A DNA stretch of 64,000 nt from the NCBI RefSeq assembly GCF_000382345.1, contig NZ_KB908103.1, forward strand, positions 1 through 64,000, read 5' to 3'. The DNA comes from Massilia niastensis DSM 21313. Lineage in GTDB: Bacteria; Pseudomonadota; Gammaproteobacteria; Burkholderiales; Burkholderiaceae_D. A program made the translations under genes and the position numbers. A model generated the notes under the pieces. That model made no database searches. It saw nothing but the letters and a program-made list of their open reading frames with translations, and had not been told where the DNA came from. This document shows, in pieces, positions 8,626 through 20,366 of this stretch (position 1 is the first letter of the stretch; the number at the start of each line of letters is the position of its first letter).

Positions 8626-8676
8626 AAGCCAGCAAGGGCGCGTGAGCATTGTTCTCCTGCCTGAGCTGGCTTTTTT
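8626..8676 (+). terminator. Terminator after tRNA-Leu
   Basis: AAGCCAGC (8626-8633) pairs with GCTGGCTT (8665-8672), and the right arm runs into TTTTTT. The loop is long, but the T-run and the position 13 bp after the tRNA support a terminator. Confidence 0.55.
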
Positions 8677-8782
8677 ACGAGGATCAGTCGTGGTCCTGGT
8701 GGCAGATCTTGCCAGGTTCGCGCGATTCGGCGCTGCATCCCCAGCAGTGTTTCTTTAACCGATCGTTCAAATAGGCTTCATC

Positions 8783-9142
8783 GTGAACCTCGAAAATTAT
8801 TTCCCCGTTCTTCTCTTTATTCTGATTGGCGTAGGCGTCGGTGTCGCCCCGCAGGTGCTCGGCCGCCTGCTCGGTCCGCACCGTCCGGATGCCGCCAAGC
8901 TGTCCCCCTATGAATGCGGCTTCGAAGCCTTCGAAGACGCACGCATGAAGTTCGACGTCCGGTACTACCTGGTCGCGATCCTGTTTATTTTGTTTGATCT
9001 GGAAACGGCATTCTTCTTCCCATGGGGCGTCTCGATGCGCGAACTGGGCTGGACCGGCTTCGTGACGATGATGGTCTTCATCGCCGAATTCGTCGTCGGG
9101 TTCTGGTACATCTGGAAGAAAGGTGCCCTTGATTGGGAATAA
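8783..9142 (+). CDS. nuoA: NADH-quinone oxidoreductase subunit A
   Basis: The product is 119 aa with three transmembrane helices. It is part of the membrane arm of complex I, at the junction with the quinone site. The start is GTG at 8783, giving [20 protein letters not shown], the usual beta-proteobacterial N-terminus; no ATG is suitably placed. The conserved loop [20 protein letters not shown] is intact. It is the first of fourteen nuo genes, tightly packed on the plus strand. I see no clear promoter in 8677-8782. Confidence 0.95.
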   Translation: MNLENYFPVLLFILIGVGVGVAPQVLGRLLGPHRPDAAKLSPYECGFEAFEDARMKFDVRYYLVAILFILFDLETAFFFPWGVSMRELGWTGFVTMMVFIAEFVVGFWYIWKKGALDWE

Positions 9143-9145
9143 GCC

Positions 9146-9622
9146 ATGGCAATTGAAGGCGTATTAAACGAAGGTTTCATTACCACCACAGCCGATAAGC
9201 TGATCAACTGGGCGCGCACCGGGTCGATGTTCCCGATGACGTTCGGCCTGGCATGCTGCGCGGTCGAGATGATGCATGTGGGCGCCGCCCGCTACGATCT
9301 CGACCGTTTTGGCATTGTGTTCCGCCCATCGCCGCGCCAGTCGGACGTCATGATCGTCGCCGGCACGCTGTGCAACAAGATGGCTCCGGCGCTGCGCAAG
9401 GTGTACGACCAGATGGCCGAGCCGCGCTGGGTCATCTCGATGGGTTCCTGCGCCAACGGCGGCGGCTACTACCACTACTCGTATTCGGTGGTGCGCGGCT
9501 GCGACCGCATCGTCCCCGTCGACGTCTACGTACCTGGCTGCCCGCCGACCGCGGAAGCCCTGCTGTACGGCATCATGCAGCTGCAAAACAAGATCAAGCG
9601 CACCAATACCATCGCGCGCTAA
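9146..9622 (+). CDS. nuoB: NADH-quinone oxidoreductase subunit B
   Basis: The product is 158 aa. It is a peripheral subunit that holds the terminal [4Fe-4S] cluster N2, which hands electrons to quinone. The cluster ligands are visible as the tandem CC in [11 protein letters not shown], the Cys of [12 protein letters not shown] and the Cys of VYVPGCPP. Length is normal for the family. It begins three bases after the nuoA stop. Confidence 0.96.
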   Translation: MAIEGVLNEGFITTTADKLINWARTGSMFPMTFGLACCAVEMMHVGAARYDLDRFGIVFRPSPRQSDVMIVAGTLCNKMAPALRKVYDQMAEPRWVISMGSCANGGGYYHYSYSVVRGCDRIVPVDVYVPGCPPTAEALLYGIMQLQNKIKRTNTIAR

Positions 9623-9640
9623 GCACAGCAGATTCACATC

Positions 9641-10234
9641 ATGACGACAAAACTCGAAGTCCTTGAACTCGCCCTGAAAAAAGCACTGGGCGAGGGCGCC
9701 GCCATCAGTTCGGCGCTGGGCGAAGTGACGGTGGTAGTCAAGGCCGCCGACTACCTGCAGGCGATGCAGACCCTGCGCGACGATCCTTCGTTGCGCTTCG
9801 AACAGCTGATCGACCTGTGCGGCGTCGACTACTCGCAGTATGGCGAGGGCACCTGGGACGGCCTGCGCTTCGCGGTCGTGTCCCACCTGCTCTCGATCGA
9901 GCACAACTGGCGCGTGCGCGTGCGCGTGTTCGCTCCCGACGACGACATGCCGATCGTCGAGTCGGTGACCGGCGTCTGGCGTGCGGCCAACTGGTACGAG
10001 CGCGAAGCGTTCGACCTGTACGGCATCCTGTTCGACGGCCACGGCGACCTGCGCCGCATCCTGACCGACTACGGCTTCATCGGCCATCCGTTCCGCAAGG
10101 ATTTCCCGATCTCGGGCTATGTCGAAATGCGCTACGACCCCGAACAGAAACGCGTGATCTATCAACCCGTGACGATCGAGCCGCGCGAGAACATTCCGCG
10201 CGTGATCCGCGAAGAAACCTACGGGACGAAATAA
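9641..10234 (+). CDS. nuoC: NADH-quinone oxidoreductase subunit C
   Basis: The product is 197 aa. It is a 30-kDa-type subunit of the connecting module of complex I. The family signature ERE(A)FDLYGI followed by [15 protein letters not shown] and GHPFRKDFP is intact. It is separate from nuoD, unlike the fused NuoCD of Escherichia coli. Its stop overlaps the nuoD start by one base (TAATG at 10232-10236). Confidence 0.96.
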   Translation: MTTKLEVLELALKKALGEGAAISSALGEVTVVVKAADYLQAMQTLRDDPSLRFEQLIDLCGVDYSQYGEGTWDGLRFAVVSHLLSIEHNWRVRVRVFAPDDDMPIVESVTGVWRAANWYEREAFDLYGILFDGHGDLRRILTDYGFIGHPFRKDFPISGYVEMRYDPEQKRVIYQPVTIEPRENIPRVIREETYGTK

Positions 10235-11487
10235 TGGCTGAGCTTAAGAATTACACCCTGAACTTTGGTCCGCAGCACCCGGCAGCGCACGGCGTGCTGC
10301 GCCTCGTGCTGGAACTGGACGGCGAAGTGATCCAGCGCGCCGACCCGCACATCGGCCTGCTGCACCGCGGCACCGAGAAGCTGGCGGAAACCCGCACCTA
10401 CCTGCAGTCGGTGCCGTACATGGACCGCCTGGACTACGTCTCGATGATGTGCAACGAGCACGGCTACGTGCTGGCAGTCGAAAAGCTGCTGGGCATCGAA
10501 GCGCCGGTGCGCGCGCAGTACATCCGCGTGATGTTCGACGAGATCACCCGTATCCTGAACCACCTGATGTGGCTGGGCGCGCACGCGCTGGACATCGGCG
10601 CCATGGGTCCGTTCCTGTACGCGTTCCGCGACCGCGAAGACCTGTTCGACGTCTATGAGGCGGTGTCGGGCGCGCGCATGCACGCGGCCTACTACCGCCC
10701 GGGCGGCGTGTACCGCGACCTGCCGGACACCATGCCGCAGCACAAGGCGTCGCCGATCCGCAGCGCCAAGGCCGTCGCCGAACTGAACGAACACCGCCAG
10801 GGTTCGGTCATCGACTTCATCGAGGCCTTCACCAAGCGCTTCGACGGCTATGTCGACGAGTACGAGACCCTGCTGACCGACAACCGTATCTGGAAACAGC
10901 GTACCGTCGGCATCGGCGTGGTGACCCCGGAAGCGGCCAAGGCCATGGGCTTCACCGGCGCCATGCTGCGCGGTTCGGGCATCGAATGGGACCTGCGCAA
11001 GAACCAGCCGTACGCCGTCTACGACAAGATGGACTTCGACATCCCGGTCGGCACCAACGGCGACTCGTATGACCGCTACCTGGTCCGCATCGAAGAGATG
11101 CGCCAGTCGAACCGGATCGTCAAGCAGTGCGTGACCTGGCTGCGCGCGAACCCGGGTTCGGTCATGATCGACAACAACAAGATCGCGCCGCCGAGCCGCA
11201 TGGACATGAAGTCCAACATGGAATCGCTGATCCACCACTTCAAGCTGTTCACCGAAGGCTTCCACGTGCCGGAAGGCGAGGCGTATGCCGCGGTCGAGCA
11301 CCCGAAGGGCGAGTTCGGCATCTACATCGTCTCCGACGGCGCCAACAAGCCTTACCGCCTGAAGATCCGTACGCCGGACTATGCGCACCTGCAAAGCCTC
11401 GACGAAATGGCGCGCGGACACATGATCGCCGACGCAGTGACCATCATCGGCACGCAGGACATCGTGTTCGGCAGTATCGACCGCTAA
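10234..11487 (+). CDS. nuoD: NADH-quinone oxidoreductase subunit D
   Basis: The product is 417 aa. It is the 49-kDa-type subunit that forms the quinone-binding pocket with NuoB and descends from the [NiFe]-hydrogenase large subunit. It starts [20 protein letters not shown]; the HPAAHG motif with the quinone-site His is present, as are [10 protein letters not shown] and the C-terminal [10 protein letters not shown] one-base overlap with nuoC suggests translational coupling. Confidence 0.97.
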   Translation: MAELKNYTLNFGPQHPAAHGVLRLVLELDGEVIQRADPHIGLLHRGTEKLAETRTYLQSVPYMDRLDYVSMMCNEHGYVLAVEKLLGIEAPVRAQYIRVMFDEITRILNHLMWLGAHALDIGAMGPFLYAFRDREDLFDVYEAVSGARMHAAYYRPGGVYRDLPDTMPQHKASPIRSAKAVAELNEHRQGSVIDFIEAFTKRFDGYVDEYETLLTDNRIWKQRTVGIGVVTPEAAKAMGFTGAMLRGSGIEWDLRKNQPYAVYDKMDFDIPVGTNGDSYDRYLVRIEEMRQSNRIVKQCVTWLRANPGSVMIDNNKIAPPSRMDMKSNMESLIHHFKLFTEGFHVPEGEAYAAVEHPKGEFGIYIVSDGANKPYRLKIRTPDYAHLQSLDEMARGHMIADAVTIIGTQDIVFGSIDR

Positions 11488-11503
11488 GAAGGTAGGAAAG
11501 ATT

Positions 11504-11980
11504 ATGTTATCCGAGCAGTGCTACAAGAAAATCGATCGTGAGCTGGCCAAGTACCCGGCCGATCAACGCCAGTCGGCCGTGATGGCCTCGCTGGCCCACG
11601 CCCAGGTGGAACTGGGCTGGCTGTCGCCCGAAACGATGCAGGAAATCGCCGACTACATCGGCATGCCCGCCATCGCGGTGCAGGAAGTGGCGACCTTCTA
11701 CAACATGTACAACCTGAAGCCGGTCGGCAAGGCGAAGATCACCGTCTGCACCAACCTGCCGTGCGCCCTGTCGGGTGGCGAGCGCGCCGGCCAATACCTG
11801 AAAGACAAGCTGGGTATCGATTACCGCGACACCACCGCCGACGGCGCATTCACGCTGCTGGAAGGCGAGTGCATGGGCGCCTGCGGCGACGCGCCGGTCA
11901 TGCTGGTGAATAACCACCGCATGTGCTCGTTCATGAGCGACGCCAAGATCGATGCACTGGTGGAGGAACTGAAGAAATGA
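11504..11980 (+). CDS. nuoE: NADH-quinone oxidoreductase subunit E
   Basis: The product is 158 aa. It is a 24-kDa-type thioredoxin-fold subunit of the NADH-oxidising module with a [2Fe-2S] cluster. The four ligands are visible as CTNLPC and CMGAC. The N-terminal helical region with [11 protein letters not shown] is typical. Its stop overlaps the nuoF start by four bases (ATGA). Confidence 0.96.
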   Translation: MLSEQCYKKIDRELAKYPADQRQSAVMASLAHAQVELGWLSPETMQEIADYIGMPAIAVQEVATFYNMYNLKPVGKAKITVCTNLPCALSGGERAGQYLKDKLGIDYRDTTADGAFTLLEGECMGACGDAPVMLVNNHRMCSFMSDAKIDALVEELKK

Positions 11981-13272
11981 CCAGCCTGCACGACCGTCAC
12001 ATCAATCCCCTGATCCTGAAGGATCTGAACGGCGCCAACTGGCACCTGGAAGATTACGTCAAGCGCGGCGGCTATTCGGCGCTGCGCCGCATCCTGGAAC
12101 AGGGCATCACGCCCGAGCAGGTCATCGCCGACCTGAAGGCCTCGGGCCTGCGCGGCCGCGGCGGCGCCGGTTTCCCGACCGGCCTGAAGTGGAGCTTCAT
12201 GCCGCGCCAGTTCCCGGGCCAGAAATACCTCGTCTGCAATACCGACGAAGGCGAGCCGGGCACGTTCAAGGATCGCGACATCATGCGCTACAACCCGCAT
12301 GCGCTGATCGAGGGCATGGCCATCGGCGCGTATGCGATGGGCATCACCGTGGGCTACAACTACATCCACGGCGAGATCTTCCAGGAATACCTGCAGTTCG
12401 AAGAAGCGCTGGAAGAGGCGCGCGCTGCCGGCTACCTGGGCGACAAGATCATGGGCAGCGAGTTCTCGTTCCAACTGCACGCCCACCACGGCTACGGCGC
12501 CTACATCTGCGGCGAAGAAACCGCGCTGCTGGAGTCGCTCGAAGGCAAGAAGGGCCAGCCGCGCTTCAAGCCGCCGTTCCCGGCCTCGTTCGGCCTGTAC
12601 GGCAAGCCGACCACGATCAACAACACCGAGACCTTCGCGGCCGTCCCCTTCATCCTGAACATGGGCGCCGAGAACTACATGGCCATCGGACGTCCGAACA
12701 ACGGCGGCACCAAGATCTTCTCGATCTCGGGCGACGTCGAGCGTCCGGGCAACTACGAAGTCCCGCTGGGCACGCCGTTCGCCAAGCTGATGGAGCTGGC
12801 CGGCGGCATGCGCGGCGGCAAGAAGATCAAGGCCGTGATCCCGGGCGGTTCGTCGGCGCCGGTCGTGCGTGGCGACCTCATGATGAACACCGACCTGGAC
12901 TACGACTCGATCGCGAAAGCCGGTTCGATGCTCGGTTCGGGCGCCGTGATCGTGCTGGACGAGACCCGCTGCATGGTCAAGTCGCTGCTGCGCCTGTCCT
13001 ACTTCTACTACGAGGAATCCTGCGGCCAGTGCACGCCGTGCCGCGAAGGCACCGGCTGGATGTACCGCATGGTGCACCGCATCGAGCACGGCAAGGGCCG
13101 TCCGGAAGACCTGGACCAGCTCTTCAACATCGCCGACAACATCAAGGGCCGCACCATCTGCGCCCTGGGCGATGCGGCCGCGTTGCCGGTGCAGTCGTTC
13201 GTCAAGAACTTCCGCGAAGAATTTGAATATCACGTCGAGCACAAGCACTGTCTCGTGCCCGCATACCTTTAA
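11977..13272 (+). CDS. nuoF: NADH-quinone oxidoreductase subunit F (NADH-binding)
   Basis: The product is 431 aa. It is a 51-kDa-type subunit that binds NADH and FMN and starts electron transfer. The glycine-rich [16 protein letters not shown] and the [4Fe-4S] motif [14 protein letters not shown] are both intact. I chose ATG 11977 ([12 protein letters not shown]), which overlaps the nuoE stop by four bases; the longer in-frame start at 11923 would lie inside nuoE. Confidence 0.97.
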   Translation: MTSLHDRHINPLILKDLNGANWHLEDYVKRGGYSALRRILEQGITPEQVIADLKASGLRGRGGAGFPTGLKWSFMPRQFPGQKYLVCNTDEGEPGTFKDRDIMRYNPHALIEGMAIGAYAMGITVGYNYIHGEIFQEYLQFEEALEEARAAGYLGDKIMGSEFSFQLHAHHGYGAYICGEETALLESLEGKKGQPRFKPPFPASFGLYGKPTTINNTETFAAVPFILNMGAENYMAIGRPNNGGTKIFSISGDVERPGNYEVPLGTPFAKLMELAGGMRGGKKIKAVIPGGSSAPVVRGDLMMNTDLDYDSIAKAGSMLGSGAVIVLDETRCMVKSLLRLSYFYYEESCGQCTPCREGTGWMYRMVHRIEHGKGRPEDLDQLFNIADNIKGRTICALGDAAALPVQSFVKNFREEFEYHVEHKHCLVPAYL

Positions 13273-13293
13273 ACCAGGTCAGGTAACGATCAA

Positions 13294-15648
13294 ATGGTTG
13301 AAATCGAATTAGACGGCAAGAAAGTCGAAGTCCCACCAGGTTCCATGGTGATGGACGCCGCAAACAAAATCGGAACCTACATTCCGCACTTCTGCTATCA
13401 CAAGAAATTGTCGATCGCAGCGAACTGCCGCATGTGCCTGGTTGAAGTGGAGAAGGCTCCCAAGCCGCTGCCGGCCTGCGCAACCCCGGTCTCGCCGGGC
13501 ATGATCGTGCGCACCCACAGCGACAAGGCGGTGCACGCGCAGAAGTCCGTGATGGAATTCCTCCTCATTAACCACCCGCTCGACTGCCCGATCTGCGACC
13601 AGGGCGGCGAATGCCAGCTGCAGGACCTCGCGGTCGGCTACGGCAAGAGCGGCTCGCGCTACGAGGAAGAAAAGCGCGTGGTGGCACCGAAGGAAGCCGG
13701 CCCGCTGATCTCGATGGAAGAGATGAGCCGCTGCATCCAGTGCACCCGCTGCGTGCGCTTCGGCCAGGAAGTGGCCGGCGTGATGGAATTCGGCATGGTC
13801 GGCCGCGGCGAGCACTCGGAGATCACCACCTTCGTCGGCAAGACCGTCGACTCCGAAGTGTCGGGCAACATGATCGACCTGTGCCCGGTCGGCGCCCTGA
13901 CCTCGAAGCCTTTCCGCTATTCGGCACGTCCGTGGGAACTGCAGCGCCGCAAGTCGGTGTCGCCGCACGACTCGCTGGGCGCGAACCTGATCGTCCAGGT
14001 CAAGGGCGGCAAGGTCATGCGCGTGCTGCCGCTCGAAAACGACGCGGTCAACGAGTGCTGGATCTCGGACAAGGAGCGTTTCTCGTACGAGGCGCTGGAC
14101 AATGCCGACCGCCTGGTCAACCCGATGATCAAGCAGGGCGGCGCGTGGCAGGAAACCGACTGGCAGACGGCGCTGGAATACGTCGCCCACGGCCTGCGTA
14201 ACATCCGCCACGAGCACGGCGCCGACAGCATCGCCGCCGTCGCCACCGCCCACTCGACCGTCGAAGAACTGTACCTGCTGAACAAGACCATCCGTGGCAT
14301 CGGCTCCGACAACATCGACTTCCGCCTGCGCCAGAGCGACTTCGCCCTGGGTGGCCAGGTCACCCCGTGGCTGGGCATGCCGATCGCCGAACTGAGCAAG
14401 CTCAAGCGCGCCTTCGTGATCGGTTCCTTCCTGCGCAAGGACCACCCGCTGGTCGCGACCCGCCTGCGCGGCGCCGTCAAGGGCGGCGCCAAGCTGGCGC
14501 TGCTGCAGGGCGCGGACGACGACCTGCTGATGCCGGTCGCGAACAAGCTGATCGCCGCACCGAACGACTGGCTGGCTGCCCTGTCCGAAGTCGTCGTCGC
14601 CGTCGCTTCCGCCAGGAACATCGCCGCACCTGCCGGCTTCGACGGCATCGAAGCCGGCGCCGCCGCCAAGGGCATCGCCGCTTCGCTGGTCGTCACCGGC
14701 GACGTGCAGCTGCCGGGCGCCGTCCTGCTGGGCAACGCCGCCGGCCAGCATCCGCAGGCAGCGCAGATCCACGCCGCCGCGCAATGGATCGCCGAGCAGA
14801 CCGGCTGCAAGTTCGGCTACCTGGTCGAAGCCGCCAACACCGTCGGCGGCTACCTGGTGGGCGCGACCTCGGGCAAGAACGAAGCCGTGTTCGCCACCCC
14901 GAAGAAGGCCTACGTGCTGCTGAACGCGGAACCGGAACTGGATGCGGCCAACCCGCAGCAGGCCGTCGCCGCCCTGCAGGGCGCCGAGATGGTCGTCGCC
15001 ATGTCGGCCTTCAAGCACGGCATGGACTACGCCGACGTGCTGCTGCCGATCTCGCCGTTCAGCGAGACCGCCGGCACCTTCGTCAACTGCGAAGGCCGCG
15101 CACAGAGCTTCAACGGCACCGTGCGTCCGCTGGGCGAGACCCGTCCGGCCTGGAAAGTGCTGCGCGTGCTGGGCAACCTGCTGGGCCTGTCGGGCTTCGA
15201 CTACGAGACGTCGGAAGCGATCCGCGACGAAGCGCTGGGCAAGGGCGTGACCGACCATGCGAGCAAGCTGAACAACGTGGCCAAGCTGGCGCCGAGCGCG
15301 GGCAAGTACGCCGCCGCCGGCCAGCTCGAGCGCGTGACCGACGTGCCGGTGTACTTCACCGACGCGCTGGCCCGCCGTTCGGAGCCGCTGCAGCGCACCG
15401 CGGATGCGAACGCACCGCTGGTCACCCTGTCGAAAGCCGTCGCCGAACAGATCGGCGTAAAGGCTGGCGACACCGTCAAAGTCACCCAGGGTTCGGGGTG
15501 CGCCGTCCTGGTGGCCAACGTGGATGCACGCCTGCCGTCGAACGCAGTGCGCGTGGCCGCCGGCCACCGTGCGGTCGCCACCCTCGGCGCCATGTTTGGT
15601 GCGATTAATGTTGAAAAAGCGGTAGAAAAAGCAGGGGAGGGCAAGTAA
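13294..15648 (+). CDS. nuoG: NADH-quinone oxidoreductase subunit G
   Basis: The product is 784 aa. It is the 75-kDa-type iron-sulfur subunit. The N-terminal ferredoxin domain has [2Fe-2S] ligands in CYHKK...CRMC...CATPV, then the [18 protein letters not shown] cluster motif and [10 protein letters not shown] with a later CPVGAL. The C-terminal two thirds is the molybdopterin-oxidoreductase-like domain without cofactor function, and is Ala-rich and variable here (residues about 400-560). It ends one base inside nuoH (TAATG). Confidence 0.96.
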   Translation: MVEIELDGKKVEVPPGSMVMDAANKIGTYIPHFCYHKKLSIAANCRMCLVEVEKAPKPLPACATPVSPGMIVRTHSDKAVHAQKSVMEFLLINHPLDCPICDQGGECQLQDLAVGYGKSGSRYEEEKRVVAPKEAGPLISMEEMSRCIQCTRCVRFGQEVAGVMEFGMVGRGEHSEITTFVGKTVDSEVSGNMIDLCPVGALTSKPFRYSARPWELQRRKSVSPHDSLGANLIVQVKGGKVMRVLPLENDAVNECWISDKERFSYEALDNADRLVNPMIKQGGAWQETDWQTALEYVAHGLRNIRHEHGADSIAAVATAHSTVEELYLLNKTIRGIGSDNIDFRLRQSDFALGGQVTPWLGMPIAELSKLKRAFVIGSFLRKDHPLVATRLRGAVKGGAKLALLQGADDDLLMPVANKLIAAPNDWLAALSEVVVAVASARNIAAPAGFDGIEAGAAAKGIAASLVVTGDVQLPGAVLLGNAAGQHPQAAQIHAAAQWIAEQTGCKFGYLVEAANTVGGYLVGATSGKNEAVFATPKKAYVLLNAEPELDAANPQQAVAALQGAEMVVAMSAFKHGMDYADVLLPISPFSETAGTFVNCEGRAQSFNGTVRPLGETRPAWKVLRVLGNLLGLSGFDYETSEAIRDEALGKGVTDHASKLNNVAKLAPSAGKYAAAGQLERVTDVPVYFTDALARRSEPLQRTADANAPLVTLSKAVAEQIGVKAGDTVKVTQGSGCAVLVANVDARLPSNAVRVAAGHRAVATLGAMFGAINVEKAVEKAGEGK

Positions 15649-16730
15649 TGGCAACGCCCGATTTCGTGAATGCATTGAATGCCGGCGGCGCTGAGCTGCT
15701 CGGCCCGGTCTGGCCGCTGGCCTGGACCGTGATGAAAATCGTCGCGGTGCTGTTGCCGCTGATGGGCCTGGTCGCCTACCTGACCCTGTGGGAACGCAAG
15801 CTGATCGGCTGGATCCAGATCCGCGTCGGCCCGAACCGCGTGGGCCCGGGCGGCCTGCTGCAGCCGATCGCCGACGCGCTCAAGCTGCTGCTGAAAGAGA
15901 TCGTCATTCCGACCAAGGCCACCACCAGCCTGTTCGTGATCGGCCCGATCATGACCATCATGCCGGCGCTGGCCGCCTGGTCGGTGATTCCCTTCGGCCC
16001 GCAGGTTGCGCTGGCCGACGTGAACGCCGGCCTGCTGCTGCTGCTGGCGATCACCTCGATGGAGGTGTACGGCATCATCATCGCAGGCTGGGCCTCGAAC
16101 TCGAAGTACTCGTTCATGGGCGCGATGCGCGCCTCGGCCCAGATGATCTCGTACGAGATCCCGATGGGCTTCGTGATGGTCGTGGTGCTGATGGTGTCGG
16201 GCAGCCTGAACTTCTCGGACATCGTCATGGGCCAGACCGTCGGCACCTTCGCCGGCATGGGACTGAACTTCCTGTCGTGGAACTGGCTGCCGCTGCTGCC
16301 GCTGTTCGTCATCTACCTGACCTCCGGCCTGGCGGAGTGCAACCGCCACCCGTTCGACGTGGTCGAAGGCGAATCGGAAATCGTGGCCGGCCACATGGTC
16401 GAATACTCGGGCATGTCCTACGCCATGTTCATGCTGGCCGAATACGCCAACATGATCCTGGTCGCCATCCTGGCATCGATCATGTTCCTGGGCGGCTGGT
16501 CGGCTCCGTTCGGCTTCCTGGACATCGGCGGCGGTTTCGGCGGCTTCTTCTGGCTGTTCCTCAAGACCTTCCTGATCGTTTCGCTGTTCATCTGGGTTCG
16601 CGGCACCTTCCCGCGCTACCGCTATGACCAGATCATGCGCCTGGGCTGGAAAGTGTTCATTCCGCTGACCCTGATCTGGCTGGTGCTGGTTGCCACCTGG
16701 ATGCAGACGCCGTGGAACATCTGGAAGTAA
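15648..16730 (+). CDS. nuoH: NADH-quinone oxidoreductase subunit H
   Basis: The product is 360 aa with about eight or nine transmembrane helices. It is the membrane subunit next to the quinone chamber that links redox chemistry to proton pumping. The family blocks [19 protein letters not shown] and [20 protein letters not shown], with their conserved acidic residues, are intact. Start ATG 15648 overlaps the nuoG stop by one base. Confidence 0.97.
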   Translation: MATPDFVNALNAGGAELLGPVWPLAWTVMKIVAVLLPLMGLVAYLTLWERKLIGWIQIRVGPNRVGPGGLLQPIADALKLLLKEIVIPTKATTSLFVIGPIMTIMPALAAWSVIPFGPQVALADVNAGLLLLLAITSMEVYGIIIAGWASNSKYSFMGAMRASAQMISYEIPMGFVMVVVLMVSGSLNFSDIVMGQTVGTFAGMGLNFLSWNWLPLLPLFVIYLTSGLAECNRHPFDVVEGESEIVAGHMVEYSGMSYAMFMLAEYANMILVAILASIMFLGGWSAPFGFLDIGGGFGGFFWLFLKTFLIVSLFIWVRGTFPRYRYDQIMRLGWKVFIPLTLIWLVLVATWMQTPWNIWK

Positions 16731-16743
16731 GGATCAAAAGATA

Positions 16744-17232
16744 ATGGAACGAATTAAAGACCTTCTCGGCAGCCTGATGCTGACCGAACTCTTCAAGGGC
16801 CTGGCCCTGACCGGCAAGTATGCGCTGTCGCGCAAGATCACGGTCCAGTACCCCGAAGAGAAGACCCCGATGTCGAACCGCTTCCGCGGCCTGCACGCCC
16901 TGCGTCGCTACCCCAACGGGGAAGAGCGCTGCATCGCCTGCAAACTGTGCGAAGCGGTGTGCCCGGCAATGGCCATCACGATCGAGTCGGCGCAGCGCGA
17001 GGACGGCACCCGCCGCACCACGCGCTACGACATCGACCTGACCAAGTGCATCTTCTGCGGTTTCTGCGAAGAGTCCTGCCCGGTCGATTCGATCGTCGAG
17101 ACCCACGTGCTGGAATACCACGGCGAGAAACGCGGCGATCTCTACTACACCAAAGAGATGCTGCTGGCCGTGGGCGACCGCTACGAAGCCGACATCGCCG
17201 CAGCCCGCGCGGCGGACGCGAAGTACCGCTGA
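16744..17232 (+). CDS. nuoI: NADH-quinone oxidoreductase subunit I
   Basis: The product is 162 aa. It is a ferredoxin-type subunit carrying two [4Fe-4S] clusters, seen as [12 protein letters not shown] and [12 protein letters not shown]. It bridges the electron path from NuoG to NuoB. The start [20 protein letters not shown] at ATG 16744 gives the usual amphipathic N-terminal helix; the in-frame upstream start at 16690 would overlap nuoH. Confidence 0.96.
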   Translation: MERIKDLLGSLMLTELFKGLALTGKYALSRKITVQYPEEKTPMSNRFRGLHALRRYPNGEERCIACKLCEAVCPAMAITIESAQREDGTRRTTRYDIDLTKCIFCGFCEESCPVDSIVETHVLEYHGEKRGDLYYTKEMLLAVGDRYEADIAAARAADAKYR

Positions 17233-17267
17233 TCCACCGCTAACAAGAATAGGCTCCTGGGTTACTC

Positions 17268-17936
17268 ATGGAATTTACTACTGCATTGTTCTACGTGTTC
17301 GCGGCCGTGATGGTACTGGCCTCGCTGCGCGTCATCACCGCCAGGAATCCGGTTCACGCCGCGCTGTTCCTGGTGCTCGCGTTCTTCAACGCAGCCGGTA
17401 TCTGGCTGCTGCTCAAGGCCGAGTTCCTCGCCATCGTGCTGGTGCTGGTCTATGTCGGCGCCGTCATGGTGCTGTTCCTGTTCGTCGTCATGATGCTCGA
17501 CATTAATATCGACCGCATGCGCGAAGGCTTCTGGGGTTACCTGCCGCTGGCCTCGGGCATCGGCGCCCTGATCGTCCTCGAGATGGCCGCCGTCCTGTGG
17601 CGCGGCTTCCTCGACTTCGAGCAGTCGACGGCCGCTGCCGCCGCCAACATCGGCGGCACCAAGGAACTGGGCCTGCTGATCTACACCAAGTACATCTACG
17701 GCTTCGAGATCGCCGCCGTGATCCTGCTGGTGGCGATCATCGCCGCAGTCGCCCTGACCCTGCGCAAGCGCAAGGACACCAAAGCAATCGACCCGGGCCT
17801 CGCGGTTCGCGTCAAGCGTAACGACCGCCTGCGCATCGTCAAGATGGAAGCGGTCAACCAGCGCGCGATCGACGCCGCCAACGCCGAGAAGGCCGCGGCA
17901 GCCGCTGCCGTCGCTGAATCGAAGGAGGCACCATGA
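17268..17936 (+). CDS. nuoJ: NADH-quinone oxidoreductase subunit J
   Basis: The product is 222 aa with five transmembrane helices and a charged, Ala-rich cytoplasmic tail (residues about 170-222). It is part of the membrane arm. The [19 protein letters not shown] helix with the pi-bulge region is typical. Its stop overlaps the nuoK start by four bases (ATGA). Confidence 0.95.
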   Translation: MEFTTALFYVFAAVMVLASLRVITARNPVHAALFLVLAFFNAAGIWLLLKAEFLAIVLVLVYVGAVMVLFLFVVMMLDINIDRMREGFWGYLPLASGIGALIVLEMAAVLWRGFLDFEQSTAAAAANIGGTKELGLLIYTKYIYGFEIAAVILLVAIIAAVALTLRKRKDTKAIDPGLAVRVKRNDRLRIVKMEAVNQRAIDAANAEKAAAAAAVAESKEAP

Positions 17937-18241
17937 CTTTGTCGCTCGCTCACTACCTGATCCTGGGCGCGATCCTGTTCGCGATCTCGGTGGTCGGTAT
18001 TTTCCTGAACCGGAAGAACATCATCATCCTGCTGATGGCCATCGAATTGATGCTGCTGGCGGTGAACCTGAACTTCGTCGCGTTCTCTCACTATATGGGG
18101 GATGCGGCGGGGCAGATCTTCGTGTTCTTCATTTTGACCGTCGCGGCCGCCGAATCGGCGATCGGCCTGGCGATCCTGGTGGTCCTGTTCCGTAACCTGG
18201 ACACGATCAACGTGGAAGACCTCGACAGCCTGAAGGGCTGA
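17933..18241 (+). CDS. nuoK: NADH-quinone oxidoreductase subunit K
   Basis: The product is 102 aa with three transmembrane helices, an MrpC-like subunit of the proton-transfer arm. The two conserved membrane glutamates are visible in [15 protein letters not shown] and in [12 protein letters not shown]. Length is exactly as expected. Confidence 0.96.
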   Translation: MTLSLAHYLILGAILFAISVVGIFLNRKNIIILLMAIELMLLAVNLNFVAFSHYMGDAAGQIFVFFILTVAAAESAIGLAILVVLFRNLDTINVEDLDSLKG

Positions 18242-18281
18242 CGGGTCTCGGCTTGATAAACAATAACGAATAAGGTTCAAC

Positions 18282-20342
18282 ATGGCGGGGCAAATTCTTA
18301 ACCCTAATCTCCTACTGGCGGTGCCCCTGGCGCCGCTCGCAGGCTCGGCGATCGCCGGCCTGCTCGGCACCAAGTTCCTTGGCAACGTCGTCGGCCGCAA
18401 GGTCTCGCACACCGCGACCATCCTGGGCGTCCTGATCGCACTGATCATCTCGGTCCAGACCCTGATGGCGGTGCTCGACGGCGCCAGCTTCAACGGCGAC
18501 ATCTACACCTGGATGACGGTCGGCACGCTGAAACTGGCGGTCGGCTTCCAGGTCGACACCCTGACCGCGATGATGATGTGCGTGGTCACCTCGGTGTCGC
18601 TGATGGTCCACATCTACACGATCGGCTACATGGCCGAGGACGAAGGCTACAACCGCTTCTTCTCGTACATCTCGCTGTTCACGTTCTCGATGCTGATGCT
18701 GGTCATGTCCAACAACTTCCTGCAGCTGTTCTTCGGCTGGGAAGCGGTGGGCCTGGTCTCCTACCTGCTGATCGGCTTCTGGTACACCCGTCCGACCGCG
18801 ATCTTCGCGAACATGAAGGCCTTCCTGGTCAACCGCGTGGGCGACTTCGGCTTCATCCTGGGTATCGGCCTGCTGCTGGCGGCGTCGGGCTCGATGCAGT
18901 ACGACGAAGTGTTCGCGCAGGCCAACACCCTGGCCGGCATGACCGTGCCGGGCACCGGCTGGCCGCTGCTGACCGCAGCCTGCATCTGCCTGTTCATCGG
19001 CGCGATGGGCAAGTCGGCGCAGTTCCCGCTGCACGTCTGGCTGCCGGACTCGATGGAAGGCCCGACTCCGATCTCGGCGCTGATCCACGCGGCAACCATG
19101 GTTACCGCCGGCATCTTCATGGTGACCCGCATGTCGCCGCTGTTCGAGCTGTCGGACGGCGCGCTGAGCTTCGTCATCGTGATCGGCGCCATCACCGCGC
19201 TGTTCATGGGCTTCCTGGGCATCATCCAGAACGACATCAAGCGCGTGGTCGCCTACTCGACCCTGTCGCAGCTGGGCTACATGACCGTCGCGCTGGGCGC
19301 CTCGGCCTACTCGGTGGCCGTGTTCCACCTGATGACCCACGCGTTCTTCAAGGCGCTGCTGTTCCTCGGCGCGGGTTCGGTCATCATCGGCATGCACCAC
19401 GACCAGGACATGCGCAACATGGGCGGCCTGCGCAAGTACATGCCGATCACCTGGATCACCTCGCTGCTCGGTTCGCTGGCCCTGATCGGCACCCCGCTGT
19501 TCTCGGGCTTCTACTCGAAGGATTCGATCATCGAAGCGGTGCACGCTTCGACCATCCCGGGCGCGGGCTTCGCGTACTTCGCGGTGCTGGCCGGCGTGTT
19601 CGTGACCGCCTTCTACTCGTTCCGCATGTACTTCATGGTGTTCCATGGCGAATCGCGCTGGAACAACCCGCAGCCGCACAGCGAAGGCCACGATTCGGAC
19701 GCGCACCATGAAGAAGACGAGCACGACCATGGCCACCACCATGGCCTGGCGCCGGGCGACAAGCCGCACGAGTCGCCATGGGTCGTGACCCTGCCGCTGG
19801 TCCTGCTGGCGATCCCGTCGGTCATCATCGGCTACCTGGCCATCGGCCCGATGCTGCATGGCGACTTCTTCAAGGGCGTGATCTTCGTCGGCGACAACCA
19901 TCCTGCGATGGAAATCCTGAAGGAAGAGTTCCACGGCGCCGGCGCCATGGCAATCCACGGCCTGCAGACCGCGCCGTTCTGGCTGGCCCTGGCCGGCGTG
20001 GCGTTCGCCTACTACTGCTACATGATCAACCCGCGCGTGCCGGCCTGGTTCTACGACAAGTTCAAGTTCCTGCACACCCTGCTGGACAACAAGTACTACA
20101 TGGACAAGTTCAACCAGGCAGTGTTCGCCGGCGGCGCGCGCGCCGTCGGTGGCGGCCTGTGGAAAGTCGGCGACCGCGGCCTGATCGACGGCCTGCTCGT
20201 CAACGGCTCTGCCCGCCTGGTGGGCTGGTTCTCCTCGGTCATCCGTAACGCCCAGACGGGTTACATCTACCACTATGCGTTCGTGATGATCGCCGGCGTG
20301 CTGGCAACCCTGCTGTACTTCTTCCCGTTCTGGCGCGGTTAA
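18282..20342 (+). CDS. nuoL: NADH-quinone oxidoreductase subunit L (His-rich loop)
   Basis: The product is 686 aa. It is an antiporter-like proton-pumping subunit at the far end of the membrane arm, with about sixteen helices and the long lateral helix at the C-terminus. The conserved FFGWEAVGLVSYLLIGFW and KSAQFPLHVWLPDSMEGPTP blocks carry the pump Glu and Lys residues. Residues about 464-500 form a soluble loop with more than ten His and many acidic residues (for example HHEEDEHDHGHHHG), which could bind metal ions. It follows nuoK by 40 nt. Confidence 0.96.
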   Translation: MAGQILNPNLLLAVPLAPLAGSAIAGLLGTKFLGNVVGRKVSHTATILGVLIALIISVQTLMAVLDGASFNGDIYTWMTVGTLKLAVGFQVDTLTAMMMCVVTSVSLMVHIYTIGYMAEDEGYNRFFSYISLFTFSMLMLVMSNNFLQLFFGWEAVGLVSYLLIGFWYTRPTAIFANMKAFLVNRVGDFGFILGIGLLLAASGSMQYDEVFAQANTLAGMTVPGTGWPLLTAACICLFIGAMGKSAQFPLHVWLPDSMEGPTPISALIHAATMVTAGIFMVTRMSPLFELSDGALSFVIVIGAITALFMGFLGIIQNDIKRVVAYSTLSQLGYMTVALGASAYSVAVFHLMTHAFFKALLFLGAGSVIIGMHHDQDMRNMGGLRKYMPITWITSLLGSLALIGTPLFSGFYSKDSIIEAVHASTIPGAGFAYFAVLAGVFVTAFYSFRMYFMVFHGESRWNNPQPHSEGHDSDAHHEEDEHDHGHHHGLAPGDKPHESPWVVTLPLVLLAIPSVIIGYLAIGPMLHGDFFKGVIFVGDNHPAMEILKEEFHGAGAMAIHGLQTAPFWLALAGVAFAYYCYMINPRVPAWFYDKFKFLHTLLDNKYYMDKFNQAVFAGGARAVGGGLWKVGDRGLIDGLLVNGSARLVGWFSSVIRNAQTGYIYHYAFVMIAGVLATLLYFFPFWRG

Positions 20343-20366
20343 TCACAGGCAAAAAAAAGACGAAAA

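Noticed and set aside
8308..8738. Minus-strand open frames across the tRNA-Leu region
   Set aside because: They overlap the tRNA gene and its terminator and encode no recognisable protein.
13309..15675. Very long antisense open frame opposite nuoG, and similar ones opposite nuoL, nuoM and nuoN
   Set aside because: High GC content with strong third-position bias leaves antisense frames open. The proteins are Arg/His/Gln-rich without domains, and the plus-strand nuo genes are certain.
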